Shown: piece after piece, positions 44,586-56,268 of the stretch
How positions within the stretch are numbered: the first letter of the stretch is position 1
How the letters are laid out: every line of letters starts with the position of its first letter
DNA from: Symbiodinium kawagutii
Lineage: Eukaryota; Sar; Dinophyceae; Suessiales; Symbiodiniaceae
DNA length: 64,000 nucleotides
Assembly (NCBI GenBank): GCA_009767595.1
Contig: VSDK01010166.1
Location: 4,819-68,818 of the forward strand
Direction of reading: 5' to 3'
Position numbers and translations under genes: made by a program
The notes under the pieces: model-generated
What the model was told of the DNA's origin: nothing
Databases searched by the model: none
The model's input: only the letters and a program-made list of their open reading frames with translations

Positions 44586-45540
44586 GTGTGGAGGGCGTGC
44601 AAGGATGGATTTCTAATCAGAAATGATGGGTTCAGTGGGGTTTATTGAGGATTTTGTTTGGGTTTGTTGGAGCTGCTTGCTTATGGGCGTACAATTAGTA
44701 AATCATATGTTTTTAGATGGCAAAAGCGGTTTATAGATTTGTTTCATTGGTTTACTAGTTTACCAGTGATCCATCATCGTGGTTTTAGATCCATTTTTAC
44801 GCACATTTCATTGGATGAACGGTGATGATGGTTAAACTTAAAGAAGGCACTGGTGACAGTAGAAAGGTTTAGGGCATCTTCAATCATCAACCAATATACC
44901 CATACATATCTAGTGTAATACAATAGTTTTGTGCAATTCATGTGCAGCTAATGTTGCTTGGCAATGGCTCATGGTGGTTAATGTGAACGGGACCAATCAT
45001 GGGGCATGGTTGGCAACCTACGTCGCAGGGTGAGGCTGACTGCAGGTCAACGTATTGTTGGTGGATTGATCTATGGAGGATTGGTTGTGTATAATATGTT
45101 CTTTATGTGCAATACTCATGTATTGATTATTTGCAAATGTTACGGATATTTGAACATGTGTGATTTTGTATTTGTATGCATTCTTGTGCATAGTTCCACA
45201 CGCATGCATCTATGCATGCACATTCCTGTTTTCATACACGGGCCGATTTCCCCAGACCTAAGGGGTATATAAATCTGCCTTGTTTTCAGGTACGCCTACA
45301 CATCTTCTTTTTAGAGAAACATACATAAAACGGCTTGAAATGGTTGATCAGAACGCTCATCAATGGCCAAGTTATATAGTTTTTTGATCAGAATTTCTTT
45401 TGCTCAGTGGTGAAGATTGGTTGAAGCTGCACATTTTGAGGTACCACCCGTCTCAGGTTCAGCATGGCAGCAGAACCCACAGCTCCTTGCAGGGATGCCA
45501 AGGTCGAATCACAGGGGTTGCACCACTGGAAATGGTTGAC

Positions 45541-45637
45541 TGGCTGGTGGTTTGCAACATCTCGTATCTTCCCCAGGACTCACAAATGCTTTGTTGGTTG
45601 ACTAATATGTTTTATCGGGATTGGGACCACCAACCAG
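45541..45637. mobile_element. Inverted-repeat element, family 1
   Basis: Left end TGGCTGGTGGTTTGCAAC, core TTGGTTGACTAATATGTTTT, right end GGGACCACCAACCAG. Confidence 0.7.
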
Positions 45638-46740
45638 TTGATGATGGTGCAAGGGCACAACTGATGTTGATAGTTGGTGCTTTGTGGTGTTACATCTGGA
45701 GTTGATGAAGCCGGAGTTGGTTGATGGGTCATGGTTCAGGGTCCTTGGTTGAGCCTTTGTTGCTATTATTTCTGTGTGAATTTTACTGGGCTCTACTATA
45801 GTGATGATATATTCTTGTTTTCTCAGTGTGTTCATATCAAACATTTCACAAGTTCACATAGAACGGTACATGCATGTACCCAAAACTTGATTCTGGGGTG
45901 GCCAAGGATGATGATTGTCAAAGAAAGGGGGAGAGGTCATTCGACTCTTGAAACGCCTGATGTAGCCTAGGTACATTTGTATTCATGAAGCATTGCAGTC
46001 TTGAGAGTTCAATGGTGATTTTAATGGTGATTGATCAGTATTGTTGGTGATTGTCGTGGTTTCTGGACGCTATTCCCCTCTTATTTACTATGGTTGATGA
46101 CCACCACTTTCTACTGTCAAACCACTGGTTTCCCACAAGAAGCAGCGCGGCTTCGTCGTTGCTGCGTGGCTTCAGCTAAAAAAAGTACTGGCAGATGCAA
46201 TGGGAGAAAAACCATGAGGGCAATCGGGATATATAGCCTCCACCATGGTCAAGCAGCATGTGAGCTCATAGGCTCAACCAATATTATAAGTTCATGCTAT
46301 GACTAAGTGTCATCTCTTGTTTACCCTATGGCTCGCCTCACTGTAGCTAACCTTAAAAACTAGTCTTGGCTTCTCTTTTTTTGAATTGTCTTTATTCTTC
46401 AACTTTGGGGAAAGCCATGAATGAGGCAGACATGGAAGCTGTCAAGGCATGAGTCAAAGATGTCAGGTTGGTTTTGAAATTCCATGTTTGCCGTGTTCAA
46501 GTGAACGGGTACGATGACTGGGGCTGACATCATAAGCCCTATTACCAACCACAATTTGCAACAGGATCCAACAGGTAAGCATCATTTCCCTATTATTGCC
46601 CATAATTACATGACCTAAACCCTATTATTAGTAGCGCCGCAGGATGTCCAGCTGGAGGGCGCAGTGAAAAAACAACTATTATCAACCATGCAAAAAAAAA
46701 AAAAAACATGTTTTGAGAAACCACCATTTCCTGCAGAAAT

Positions 46741-46917
46741 CTGCAGCTCAGCTGTGGGCAAGCGCTGTGCCATGGCTGCCCTGCTGTGCACTCGGCGGGT
46801 GCTGCGTCTTGGCGCGCGATGGATGCCCCGTGGTGGCCCTCGTTGTGTGGGGAGCTCCTGGTTGGTGTCACGCGTTAGCCTGGCCGGGGAGCAGGAGCCG
46901 ATGGGAATCCACCGGGG
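46741..46917 (+). CDS. GC-rich open segment, frame uncertain
   Basis: A GC-rich island open in more than one + frame (for example AQLWASAVPWLPCCALGG, or LSCGQALCHGCPAVHSAG) and also on the - strand. It may contain an exon but I cannot choose the frame or boundaries. Confidence 0.22.
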
Positions 46918-46924
46918 CTGATGG

Positions 46925-47300
46925 AATTTGATGGGTTATGTGGTTATGGTATGTTATGGTTATGATCTATGATGATTATGATTCTATGATGGTTATTTAT
47001 CTATGATGGTTTTATTGGTATATATTATGGTTTTATGGATGCCATGAATAGGGTTGTAAGTCATCATTTTTGGGGTATCCACCAATATGGTAGTTCGTAT
47101 AGTAGCGAACCCTAAAAAATGGTTGGCTTATTGCTATACATGACTATGGTATGTTATGGTTATGATCTATGATGGTTATAGATCTTTGATGGTTATAGAT
47201 CTATGATGGTTTTATGGCTACATACCCACCAAAGAGCCATATAACCAATGATGCTTATAAATCATGCGATAGTTATATGGTTTTGATTATGGGAATCAAC
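46925..47300. repeat. ATGGTTATG / GATCTATGATGG degenerate tandem repeats
   Basis: Repeated words TTATGGTATGTTATGGTTAT and ATCTATGATGGTTATAGATC occur twice about 190 bp apart, so the segment looks partly duplicated (about 46935-47060 and 47140-47340). Confidence 0.65.
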
Positions 47301-47620
47301 CATGGTAATATGGTTATGTGGATGCAATGAATAGGGTTGGAAGTCATCATGTTTGGGGGTATCCATTCATAGGGTATCCATTCATAATGAGGATTCATGG
47401 GTTGCATTGATGGATGTAGGATAGTTACACATGTTTTTTTGATGTTTATATCGTTATTGTAATCAACCAAGGGAATATTGCCGTCAAATCACCGTATAAC
47501 TTCAAGTAAACATCATGAATACCATCAACCAACTAACCACTTTTCTCAACCACTTTTCTCGCATGATCTCACTGGACGGCGACACTGTCATCGCGGACCA
47601 AGGAGGTGCCTAAAAACGTT

Positions 47621-50600
47621 TCAAACTTCTGGACGTGGAAGGGCAAGTATGGCCTCCAACGCCTTGGGCTTGACATAACCCGGCCGCCAGCTCAAAAACC
47701 AGTGATCTACCGCAGCTGCATGTTCATCCGACACGCACACAGTAACCGTTTCACACCAGTACAGAATGGCGTGGCTGTCGGGTCTGGCAAACTGAACAGG
47801 CACACGGCCTTGACATGCTTGAGCAAGTCTGTTCATGTACGTCTTGAAAGATCGAAGTCCTTTCCGATAATCATGCGTGGGGCAGTTGGCCGCGGGTTTC
47901 CAAGACTTGACTCGGTCATCATACCATGGCCCCGCCTCACTCCACATTCGAAGGGAAACGAAAAGCTGATGCCAGCTCCATCGCCTCGTTGGTTTACTGG
48001 AATCATGAAGGTTCCTCAGCCAAGCGTGCATGGCTGGCCAGTCTTCTGTCCAGTAGTATTCGGCTTCCGGAGGCAAAGGATCCGGCAAAGCCCACTCTGT
48101 CATGTGAACCTGCGCTGCTGGGACGGCCATCTCCTGATCATCCAAAGATTGCACTTGCTGTTTCGAAATCTGAATGGCAAGTCGGCCCACTGCAAGCATT
48201 GCGCCATGAAGGTGCTTCCGAAGTCGGTGCATTTGTTGAAGTTCTTTCACAAGTTGATGGTGCAAGGCCACCACCGGCAAGTTTATGGCAAGCGCTTGGC
48301 TAGCGCATGTGTCTGCTGCTTCATTACCTAACCATGTCCATCGCTCCATGTCATCGTTGGCTTCGGCAATGTTTTGGTGACTGCTCACTTTGACCACTGC
48401 CAGGCATCTGTGTCTGAGTTGCCCCATGAGCATGATTACATCTCCTACTAGATCATGGTTAGGTGTTTTGTTAGAAGGCATTATGGTTTCCCACGCAGGT
48501 GTTGTGTATGCTCGACGAAGGTGTTTAACAACCAAGGCACTGTCAATCCAAAGGCGAAACGGTTTCTGCTGGGTCTTGGCATAAAGTAAAGCGGCTTTAG
48601 CTGCTTGTAGTTCCGCCCTGGTGATGGTTTGGACAAACCCCGGCAGCACTCCATTGGCAACCGGTTTGAAGGTTTCATCCGAAAGAGAAACTGCTTGGAC
48701 GACCCCCCACGCTGCTAGCCTGGCCATAGGTTCTGTAGGTGCCAAGCATGTGCCATCCGTGAAAAGGTCTAGTACTGGTTCATCTGCGCTGACTACTTCA
48801 TGCTGGCTGCTGGTGTCTGGTACGAGAGCTAAGGCTTGTCGAAACGCATGATAGGTGTGCGGAATCGGAATCCATCCATGCGCCGTTGTGGAAATGGGCA
48901 GGGATGGTATGGCCTCACGTATGTCTGCTGGGCACGATGCTCGTGCACTTTCCAACACTTTACATTCCCAGTGTCGGTGGTATTGGCTGTCTTCGGCGCC
49001 ACAAAACACACATTCTGACCCCTTTTCATTGGCAACATGGTGCTGCCGTTCGTTGGTGTAGAAGGTGCCATTCAGTGCTGTACGAAGCAGCCCTTGTTCA
49101 CTCGGGTCACTCGGCCAATCCTTGATTGTCAGCAATGGACTGGTCTTGGTGAGGTCAACCATAGTTTTCCGATGTTGCACCAAGCCTTTTGCACGAAATT
49201 GCCACGCCTGGACTGCTCTGGCTAAGAGATCCTGTATGGGACTGTTCCAGATATCGATGGGGTATCCCAAGTGATCAATCATTTCATTGTCCCAATGCCA
49301 TCCTAACTGATGAGCTCGGTTGAGGAGGACACTGGATGGTCCTGGGCGAGGGCGAACATGCTGATGGTCTTGGCATCTGGTGTGTAGCACTGGTTGGCAG
49401 TGCTCTTCCGGCAAGTAACTGCGCAAGTCAAGGAAGGTTTTCCAAATAGCATAAAACCCAGGGTCTGTCTGCGGGTGTTCAACTAGCGACAAGTGAACTA
49501 TGGGGGATGTGCCTGGATTATGTATGCCTAATCCCCGCATTGCTTGGGTCCGAAGCTGGTCATGGTGATCCTCTGAGAGGTGTACTGAGGCTATGCCATG
49601 AAGTACATTCGGCCAGGCCACCATTTTAATCGCTTTGATTTTTTGGTGGTACGGTGCTAGTGAGCGAGCAAAGTCTTTCCACCGGGGTTTGAACTTTTGG
49701 ATACGCTCCGTGATGACACAGTTAGTGATCTGGGCTGTGTACTGGACGTGACCGCCCAAATCTCTTGCCCATGGAATTACTCTATGCTGTGAGTCTCGCA
49801 AGGCCTTCCGAGTGGGTGCATCATTGGACCAAAGCACCGTTTTGGCTTGGTCGAGGTGCAAGTCCAACGCCTGGGTCACGTTGTGTAGCTCAGCAAGAGC
49901 TCTGGTGGTAACCTCATGGCTATGGGCACTCACTTCCATGTCAACGTAAGTATATAAAGTTGCCTGTGGCACCTTTTTTGAAAGCCACATGTCTATGATG
50001 ACATTTATGGCTAACATCCCAACTACGCTGAGGGCACATCCCTCTGCGCACCCAGTTGTTGACCGAAGCCCTGGCCCAGTGCTTCCCCGGATCTGGAACC
50101 GGCGCTCCATGTGCTGAAGCGCTGCTGTCCACGCTGTCAAGATCTGTTGTGATGCACCTAGGTGATGAAGGGTTGCCATGATTGGGTATCGTGGGAGGTG
50201 ATTAAAGCACTTGATAACGTCAACGGTTGCACCTACGATGACTTGGCCGTTGTCATTGGCTGCTTCCAATTCTGCTTGTATACCAAGCCAAACCTGCGTT
50301 GCACTGCGATTTGGAACATTCCCATAGCAAGAGCACGGCACCTGGGTGGTGAGGTGTCGCAGCAGCTGCTTTGCTCTGATGGATGTGTAGGTACGGTATA
50401 TTAAGCTAAAAATGGTGATTGGCCTGTATTGAGTTACTCGCTCCGCTTCCTGAACTTTTTCTAGGCTATGGATGATACCGGTGATGATGGACTTTGGCCA
50501 AGGTTGTCCCAGTTCGATCTTATGCAGGAGGCGCAACAAGGACTTGGTGATGGACAAAGGCATTCTGAGTAGGTCTTGTCTGGCCCACCCATCCGGTCCT

Positions 50601-50899
50601 ACAGCTGACTTTGCTTTCTTGGCTTTCAACGTCGCATACCATTCATCTGGAGTTATGTCTGTGTGATCCATTAGAGGACCCTTGGCTACACTGTGTCGGA
50701 AGTAGTTGATCAAGGGATCCCATTGATCTTCGCTTTGCCCTAAGTGCCTATCCCACCTTTTCGTCCACTCCTCCGCAAAACTTTGGAAAAGGTCTGTCAA
50801 CGAGCCTATAAGGTGTTCTTGTCGGAGTGTGTCCCCCACTGAAAGTTCTGAAGCATCCCTGACCCACAGTTTGTCTGACTCAAAGTGGATCACATTCAA
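47621..50899 (-). mobile_element. Non-LTR-type retroelement ORF: reverse transcriptase + RNase H
   Basis: A 1092-codon intact ORF read from 50899 down to 47621. In order: a finger motif SAVGPDGW (about residue 95); YRPITIFSLIYRTYTSIRAK; RT motif A GATVDVIKCFN with its Asp; motif B GCAEGCALSVVGM; motif C YVDM at about residue 320, so the second Asp of YxDD is replaced by Met; a zinc-binding C-x2-C-x6-H-x3-C type motif (CVFCGAEDSQYHRHWEC); then RNase H with all four acidic residues (LFTDGT, TRAELQAAK, LWIDSAL, GNEAADT). The frame stays open upstream to about 50987 on this strand, with an AG|G acceptor-like site near 50972. No apurinic endonuclease domain was seen, so the element may be 5'-truncated. 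It is antisense to the surrounding exons. Confidence 0.88.
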
Positions 50900-51591
50900 C
50901 GTTCCTTGTGGGCGATAGATGGGTTTGTCGGGGTCAAAAACCGTAGGTGGATGGATAACACATGCCTGTTCCTCAAGATCAAGGTTTTTTTACCCTATAT
51001 GATGGTGGTAAGGCTATTTGATGGTTATATCGATGGAAATATAGCTACAACCATAAAACTTCAATTTAGCATCATATGGGGTTTCGAGCATCTTCCAGAT
51101 TTCCTCTGATTGGTGGCTGAACCATGTTGAGACCCTACATGATCATAATTCACCACAGAAGCTCCGGAGTTGGAGGTAAACAAACGCACTGCGAGAGTGC
51201 AGTGTGTTTGTGCGTGTGAGGGTGTGCCCATGTGTTGGGATGAAGATTTGCAACTCCAGATTTGGAACCATGCACGCGTAAGCACTCAAGTTACCGTGTT
51301 CAAAACCAATCATAAGCGTTTTGAGGGATGAAATGGAATATGATGCAGGCTACTTACTAACTTCTTAAGAACCGTGATTGGCGACCATGGCCGGGCACCA
51401 TTAGTATTATGAATGGTCATCATTTTTGATGGTTTATGACCATAATGACCTATATAATGGTTTTTGACTGATGGTTTCAGTTTCTGAACTTTTGAACCAT
51501 CAAGGATGGTCGCATTGATTCATCATGTCACTATGTAAGAATCAAGGATGGTTGATCATGGTGCAAGTAATCCCGACCCGGCCTGTCGCAG

Positions 51592-51669
51592 GACCCAGAG
51601 CACCGTGTGGCCGTGGGTGATGTGTTGGCCTTCATGCACTCAGTGCCTGGATTGTGCACAGCAGTGGCG
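51592..51669 (+). CDS. Candidate exon, unassigned gene
   Basis: Twenty-six codons, DPEHRVAVGDVLAFMHSVPG then LCTAVA, phase 0 at both ends, between GTCGCAG|GAC and GTGAGG. GC-rich and clearly protein-like. No family recognised. Confidence 0.48.
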
Positions 51670-51773
51670 GTGAGGTTCAAGCGTTCATGGCAGCAGTTGG
51701 TGGCTAACTAGGTTTTAAACATTTTTTAAGGTTAACCAGCAGTAGTTGGGTATAAGAATAACCAGCGGTAGTT

Positions 51774-51791
51774 GGAGAGAGAGAGAGAGAG
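51774..51791. repeat. GA dinucleotide microsatellite
   Basis: An uninterrupted GA run shortly upstream of a family-3 element. Confidence 0.93.
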
Positions 51792-51810
51792 TTGGTTAAC
51801 TAGCAGATGT

Positions 51811-51933
51811 TGCTATGGATCAAGGCTTTAACTAACCAATAATTGGGGACAATAACCAACAATTTCATAAGGAAAACGAGCTGGTTAATGATGGGGGGAA
51901 CCAGGGGTACAGGGTGAACTGATCCATAGTCAT
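51811..51933. mobile_element. Inverted-repeat element, family 3
   Basis: Left end TGCTATGGATCAAGGC, right end GAACTGATCCATAGTCA. The terminal change GGGTCA to GGATCA on the left is mirrored as TGATCC on the right. The core has AAGGAAAACGAGCTGGTTAA. Confidence 0.7.
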
Positions 51934-52029
51934 TTAAGGTTTAACAAGCAGACATAGGGTTTAAGAATGGTTTTAAGCATGATTTTTGGGGATGAAAAAA
52001 TAACTGCTTGGAAACATCTTTATTTCCCA

Positions 52030-52092
52030 CAGTAGTTATAAACAAACGGTGGGTCGGTTGATATCTTCACAGGGGTTGGAACCACCAACCAG
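52030..52092. mobile_element. Partial family-1 element
   Basis: The core AGTTATAAACAAACGGTGGG and the right end GGGGTTGGAACCACCAACCA then G are present; the left terminal repeat is missing. Confidence 0.55.
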
Positions 52093-53436
52093 ATATACAT
52101 ATTGTGGACATATATGTGTTTAGCAAAGGTTGGTCAACAATGATGACAGGGTTTAGCAATGGTCTTACAACCGATGTTAAATGTGTGAAATCAATGATGA
52201 TTTTGAACAATAGCCAAACACAGGTATGAAAGATGAATGATCAACACATAATATCACCTCATGTTAATACATTCATATTGGCGCACATAATATGACTACC
52301 TTGATATCAATGTTTAACAGTGGTCGGTTGACAACATTACGTTTACAATAACAGTTTGGTGTTTTTGAATGGTTTCACTATTTTTGACAAATATTAAAAA
52401 AAACAATGTTCAAAAAACAGTGGGACAAACATGTGTACATGTAAGACTGTACATTTTCCTTGTTTGTTTTTGAGTTTGACAACAAGGAAGGAAACTGTGA
52501 ATCCTTGGATCAAAACCAGTTGCTCAGCAACCAGTAGAAAGTTGCAAAGAAAACAGAATGGTGTGTGCGGCCAAGCGTGCTTGCAGTAATCATTCTTACG
52601 AACTATTCATAACGATGGGCACCAACCATATTGCCATACTGGTCAATACCTTTTTAAGACATTTAGTGGAAACACGGTCTCACATGGCTATGTTTGCCAA
52701 TGAAACTGAAATTGTCCAAATTGGTCAACAAGGATGAATACCAACAGTTACTTGCATAAATAGTTGGTGAGTACTGCTATGAACACAATAGATCAATGGC
52801 GGTCCACAAGTAGCAATAACGCCAACAATGATAACCAACAAGAACACGGCGTATAGCAAGCATAAAGACTGGCATGGATATCGGCATGGTTCGCCTTGGG
52901 AGTTGTTGTGGGGCTTTCCCATGCTTAAAGATTGCCGCAAGTTGAGGAATGATTCCCCAATCCGTTGTGGTGTGGCCATGCTCCAGATAAGAGCTTGGAA
53001 GTTCGCGGCTGGAATCCAGAGTCATCCACCGTTCTGAGTGTGGCCATGCAGAGCCGGTTGTTGATTGTACTCATCGCTTGATCTTCAAAAATCGTCTCAG
53101 TACTTGTCCATTTGCAGACTGACTTGTTGATGAGTTTGGTGGGGAAAACAATGTCTTGATTTTGTAGGCTAAACTTATTGGTTGTTTCTCAAAATAGGGG
53201 TACCCTAAATCATCCAATAATCATTAGTAGTAATAGACCAATTATTTTGTGGGTCCCCTATTGGGAGCAACACTCACATGAATCATGATGAATTTGTTGA
53301 CACTCCTCCCTTGCTTAGAGCATGGTAGAGCGGTTGTTTTCATTCGCCTTTAGCATAGCTAAATTCCTAGAGACGGTGATGGAGAGAGTGATCGTGAATC
53401 TAATTATCGTGTATGGCCTGGCCTTCTGCAGCTCAG

Positions 53437-53501
53437 GAAATCCTCGGCACACCTGCAAGTTGGGAACGCTCAGTCGCCGCCGTGGTGGAAGTGGTGCTTG
53501 A
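53437..53501 (+). CDS. Candidate exon, unassigned gene
   Basis: Reads EILGTPASWERSVAAVVEVV then LEY after GCTCAG|GAA. The donor is probably GATCAA at 53507 or nearby. A helical, protein-like pattern. No family recognised. Confidence 0.42.
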
Positions 53502-53889
53502 ATACAGGATCAAACTGCTTGGCGAATGATGGTTACTTTATTTGATAATAGCTGAAGCTTATCTAATAACAGTATTCAACTAGTATAGTTGGTGGTGTTA
53601 CCAAAATGAATGCTTGTTTAAAAAATGGATCACTGGTCACTAATAATGATACAAGGTGGATACGCACTTGTCACACAAATCATTGATCCACGTTGATCCA
53701 ATGATGCCACCACTACTTGTAATCAAGCTTGCGCTTGGTGGTGCGATTACCCCCATGATTGAACTAGTAGTTCGTGCTAAAGTAAAGCGGGTGGACGTTC
53801 ATGTTTATTTGGCTAAGATAGTTTGTCGAACGCTAATGGTCAATAATGATCATTACGTGGAAGAATGGGTGCATCATTTTGGAGATTTT

Positions 53890-53980
53890 GGAGGCTGGAA
53901 CCTGCATTTGGTTGGCTACTGGCTGGGTCAGCCACGCTGGAACCTGCATTTGGTTGGCTACTGGCTGCTTCAGCCACAAT
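53890..53980. repeat. Tandem duplication, about 42-bp unit
   Basis: GCTGGAACCTGCATTTGGTT then GGCTACTGGCTG occurs twice back to back (about 53893 and 53937), each followed by TCAGCCAC. It produces the repeat seen in open frames on both strands. Confidence 0.9.
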
Positions 53981-55740
53981 TCTTATATGCGGCAGTGATT
54001 GCCGCCTCGCATTTTCCAGCCAGATGAGCATCTAATAGGGAAACCCCTATGTGGAGCACCAGTATCTCTGAAGACCCATGGTTGGATTTGAACCTGTTTG
54101 AACCGATGGACCATTCAATAGTCTTGGAGGAGAGCATGTTTCACCATGTTGCTGTTATCAGGTGTGATCGTAGCTAGCTCTTGACAGCACTTCACATTGC
54201 CTAGCACTGCCTGGAGGGATTCGGCATGACTCAATGACAGTGACGATCTTCAGGAGCGTTTGTCCCTTGTTTGGTAGCATTTGTGAGCAAATACTATCCT
54301 GTACTGCGTTTGCAGGGCTTGGTGGCCAGAGACCTTTTGGACCCTTTGTTTTCGCACATTTCCCCTTCAACTGCGCTGGGCCATGAACAGAGGGAGTGTG
54401 AGAGAGGGCACATGAACCACACATGAAGATAGGGGTATGGGAGGCTATGGGACAGAAGCAACCATCCAAAAAATTGGTAGGTGAACATTTCAAGAGGCTT
54501 TGGAACCACAGGCATATTAGTACTGTGAAGCGGAAACCGTTCGGCTAAAGCTCTGGGGGCTCAGGAAATTGACCATCCTGGAATGATTGCCAAACTCATT
54601 CAATCCATGACTCATTGACCATGGCTTTCAGAGGGATTGCAAGGAAGCAAGGTTTGAACAAAGGCAGGTGTAAGATGTGGTAAGGACAGGTCACCAGCAG
54701 CCAAGTCTTAGGTATACAAGATCATACAAGCATGTGACCGAGCAAGCTCTCAGTCCGAAGCTTGAGCACAGAAACCTTTCGCAAGATTGTGGTTTACAAT
54801 TACAATACATTAAATTTGCATACATTTGCCGAACTGGCACTTGAATGAATGAATACATTCAATATAATATTCTCATACTAGAGCCTTTGGAAGCCCTGGC
54901 CCCCCACAAAAAAACACCAATTCCTGCCACATTTTAGAAGCGTGATGATGAACACACCCATGGAGTCTCGGGTGCTGTTCGCTGGCCTCCAACCAATGGG
55001 GTGTGTCCTTAGCTGAGCCGCCAGATAGCCCTGGAGACGAAGCGGAACGGATGGGCTTAATGGCGCAGGCGCAGCTGGGTGGTGACAGGGACCGGGGACC
55101 AGTGACAGGCAACCGGTTGGAAGGGACCAAGCGTTTGTTCCATAAAGTTTGGATGGGATCAACTCCTAGCGATACTACAGGGTCTAGAATTGATCCTACG
55201 AATTTTCTTGGACGTTCTTGGAACCTATGTTGTTTACCTTGGATGAGTGAGCATATGTGAGATTGATTTTTGGGAATTTGCCTGGGCGTCATTGGAACCT
55301 ATGTTGCGAACTGTGAGCATATGTGAGCATGATTGATGGCCTTCTAAGGGAGGAACCGATACAAACTGTCGCCGAGTGGAGGGGGATCATGTTGAGTCAG
55401 GGCTACATCCAAGCCGCGACCGTGTCTCCAGCAAGACTGATGATATGGCGGTGCACAGGGTACCGCCATGACACGTGCCCATGTGTTGGTTTCTCAAAAT
55501 AATCGGGGACCCGGCAAAATGGTTGGTTTATACCAGAAATAGTTTATGAACTGGATCATATGGGGGTACCTTACTTGAGAAATAACGAGAAATACATACA
55601 GTACCCAAAACAAGATACTGCAAGACCCGAATTGTACATCTCATGCGCGATTGCTTCATGTTTTTTCTTCCCAAACACAAGCGATGTGATTGCTTGATTG
55701 TTTTCGTTTTAGATTGTTATACTTGCCCCAGTCAAAACGC

Positions 55741-55830
55741 GGCTGGTGGTTTTGAACTTTTTTCCCTAGTAGTTATTAACAAATGGCTGGTTGACTGATA
55801 TTTTTCATCGGGGTTGAAACCACCAACCAG
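55741..55830. mobile_element. Inverted-repeat element, family 1
   Basis: Left end GGCTGGTGGTTTTGAAC, core TTATTAACAAATGGCTGGTT then GAC, right end GGGGTTGAAACCACCAACCA then G. Its core differs only slightly from the copy at 20451, 35 kb away. Confidence 0.8.
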
Positions 55831-55968
55831 TATCTATAGTTCAGTCCTTATTCATTTTGATCTCCAGTCATAAAGGGTTGATTGGTGATCCACAACTCCA
55901 TCCTGGCATTCCCAGGACACACGTGACAATCATAGATCAAGGCCTTGCTAGGTACAAGCAATGGTTGC

Positions 55969-56100
55969 TACCCTCCGGATTCCTGGGTTAAACTAACCTG
56001 GAAGCTCAAGATTGGCAAATTACATTATAAGGGATCAAAAAACAAAAAACATCAAAAAGCAGATACACATGAAGCATTTCCCACTTCCAGGCTAGTTTAG
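55969..56100. mobile_element. Inverted-repeat element, family 4
   Basis: Left end TACCCTCCGGATTCC then AAACTAACCTGGAAGC; right end CCCACTTCCAGGCTAGTTTA then G. It lies about 110 bp before the candidate exon at 56213. Confidence 0.68.
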
Positions 56101-56212
56101 AGATGCCTGGACCTTCAAAAGTTTAAGTGCTTGGTCCTTAGAAGCGCAAGACGTTGAATTGAATTTTGGAGTTTGGAAACTTTGGAAGATCCAGGTGGTT
56201 TCACCATCCCAG

Positions 56213-56268
56213 ATCTCGGACATCCGCCAGGCAAACTTGAACCCCGACGATCCTTGGAGTCGATGGCG
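56213..56268 (+). CDS. Candidate exon, unassigned gene
   Basis: Reads ISDIRQANLNPDDPWSRW between CATCCCAG|ATC (or CGCCAG|GCA at 56231) and the strong donor GTGCGT at 56269. GC-rich. No family recognised. Confidence 0.42.

Noticed and set aside
47606..48331. 241-codon + strand ORF
   Set aside because: Antisense shadow of the reverse transcriptase/RNase H ORF.
53656..54027. 123-codon + strand ORF with a repeated WNLHLVGYWL motif
   Set aside because: The repeat comes from the 42-bp tandem duplication; no splice signals or family match.
55000..55130. GC-rich segment reading LAEPPDSPGDEAERMGLM or LSRQIALETKRN
   Set aside because: Frame cannot be decided and no clear donor; not listed as an exon.
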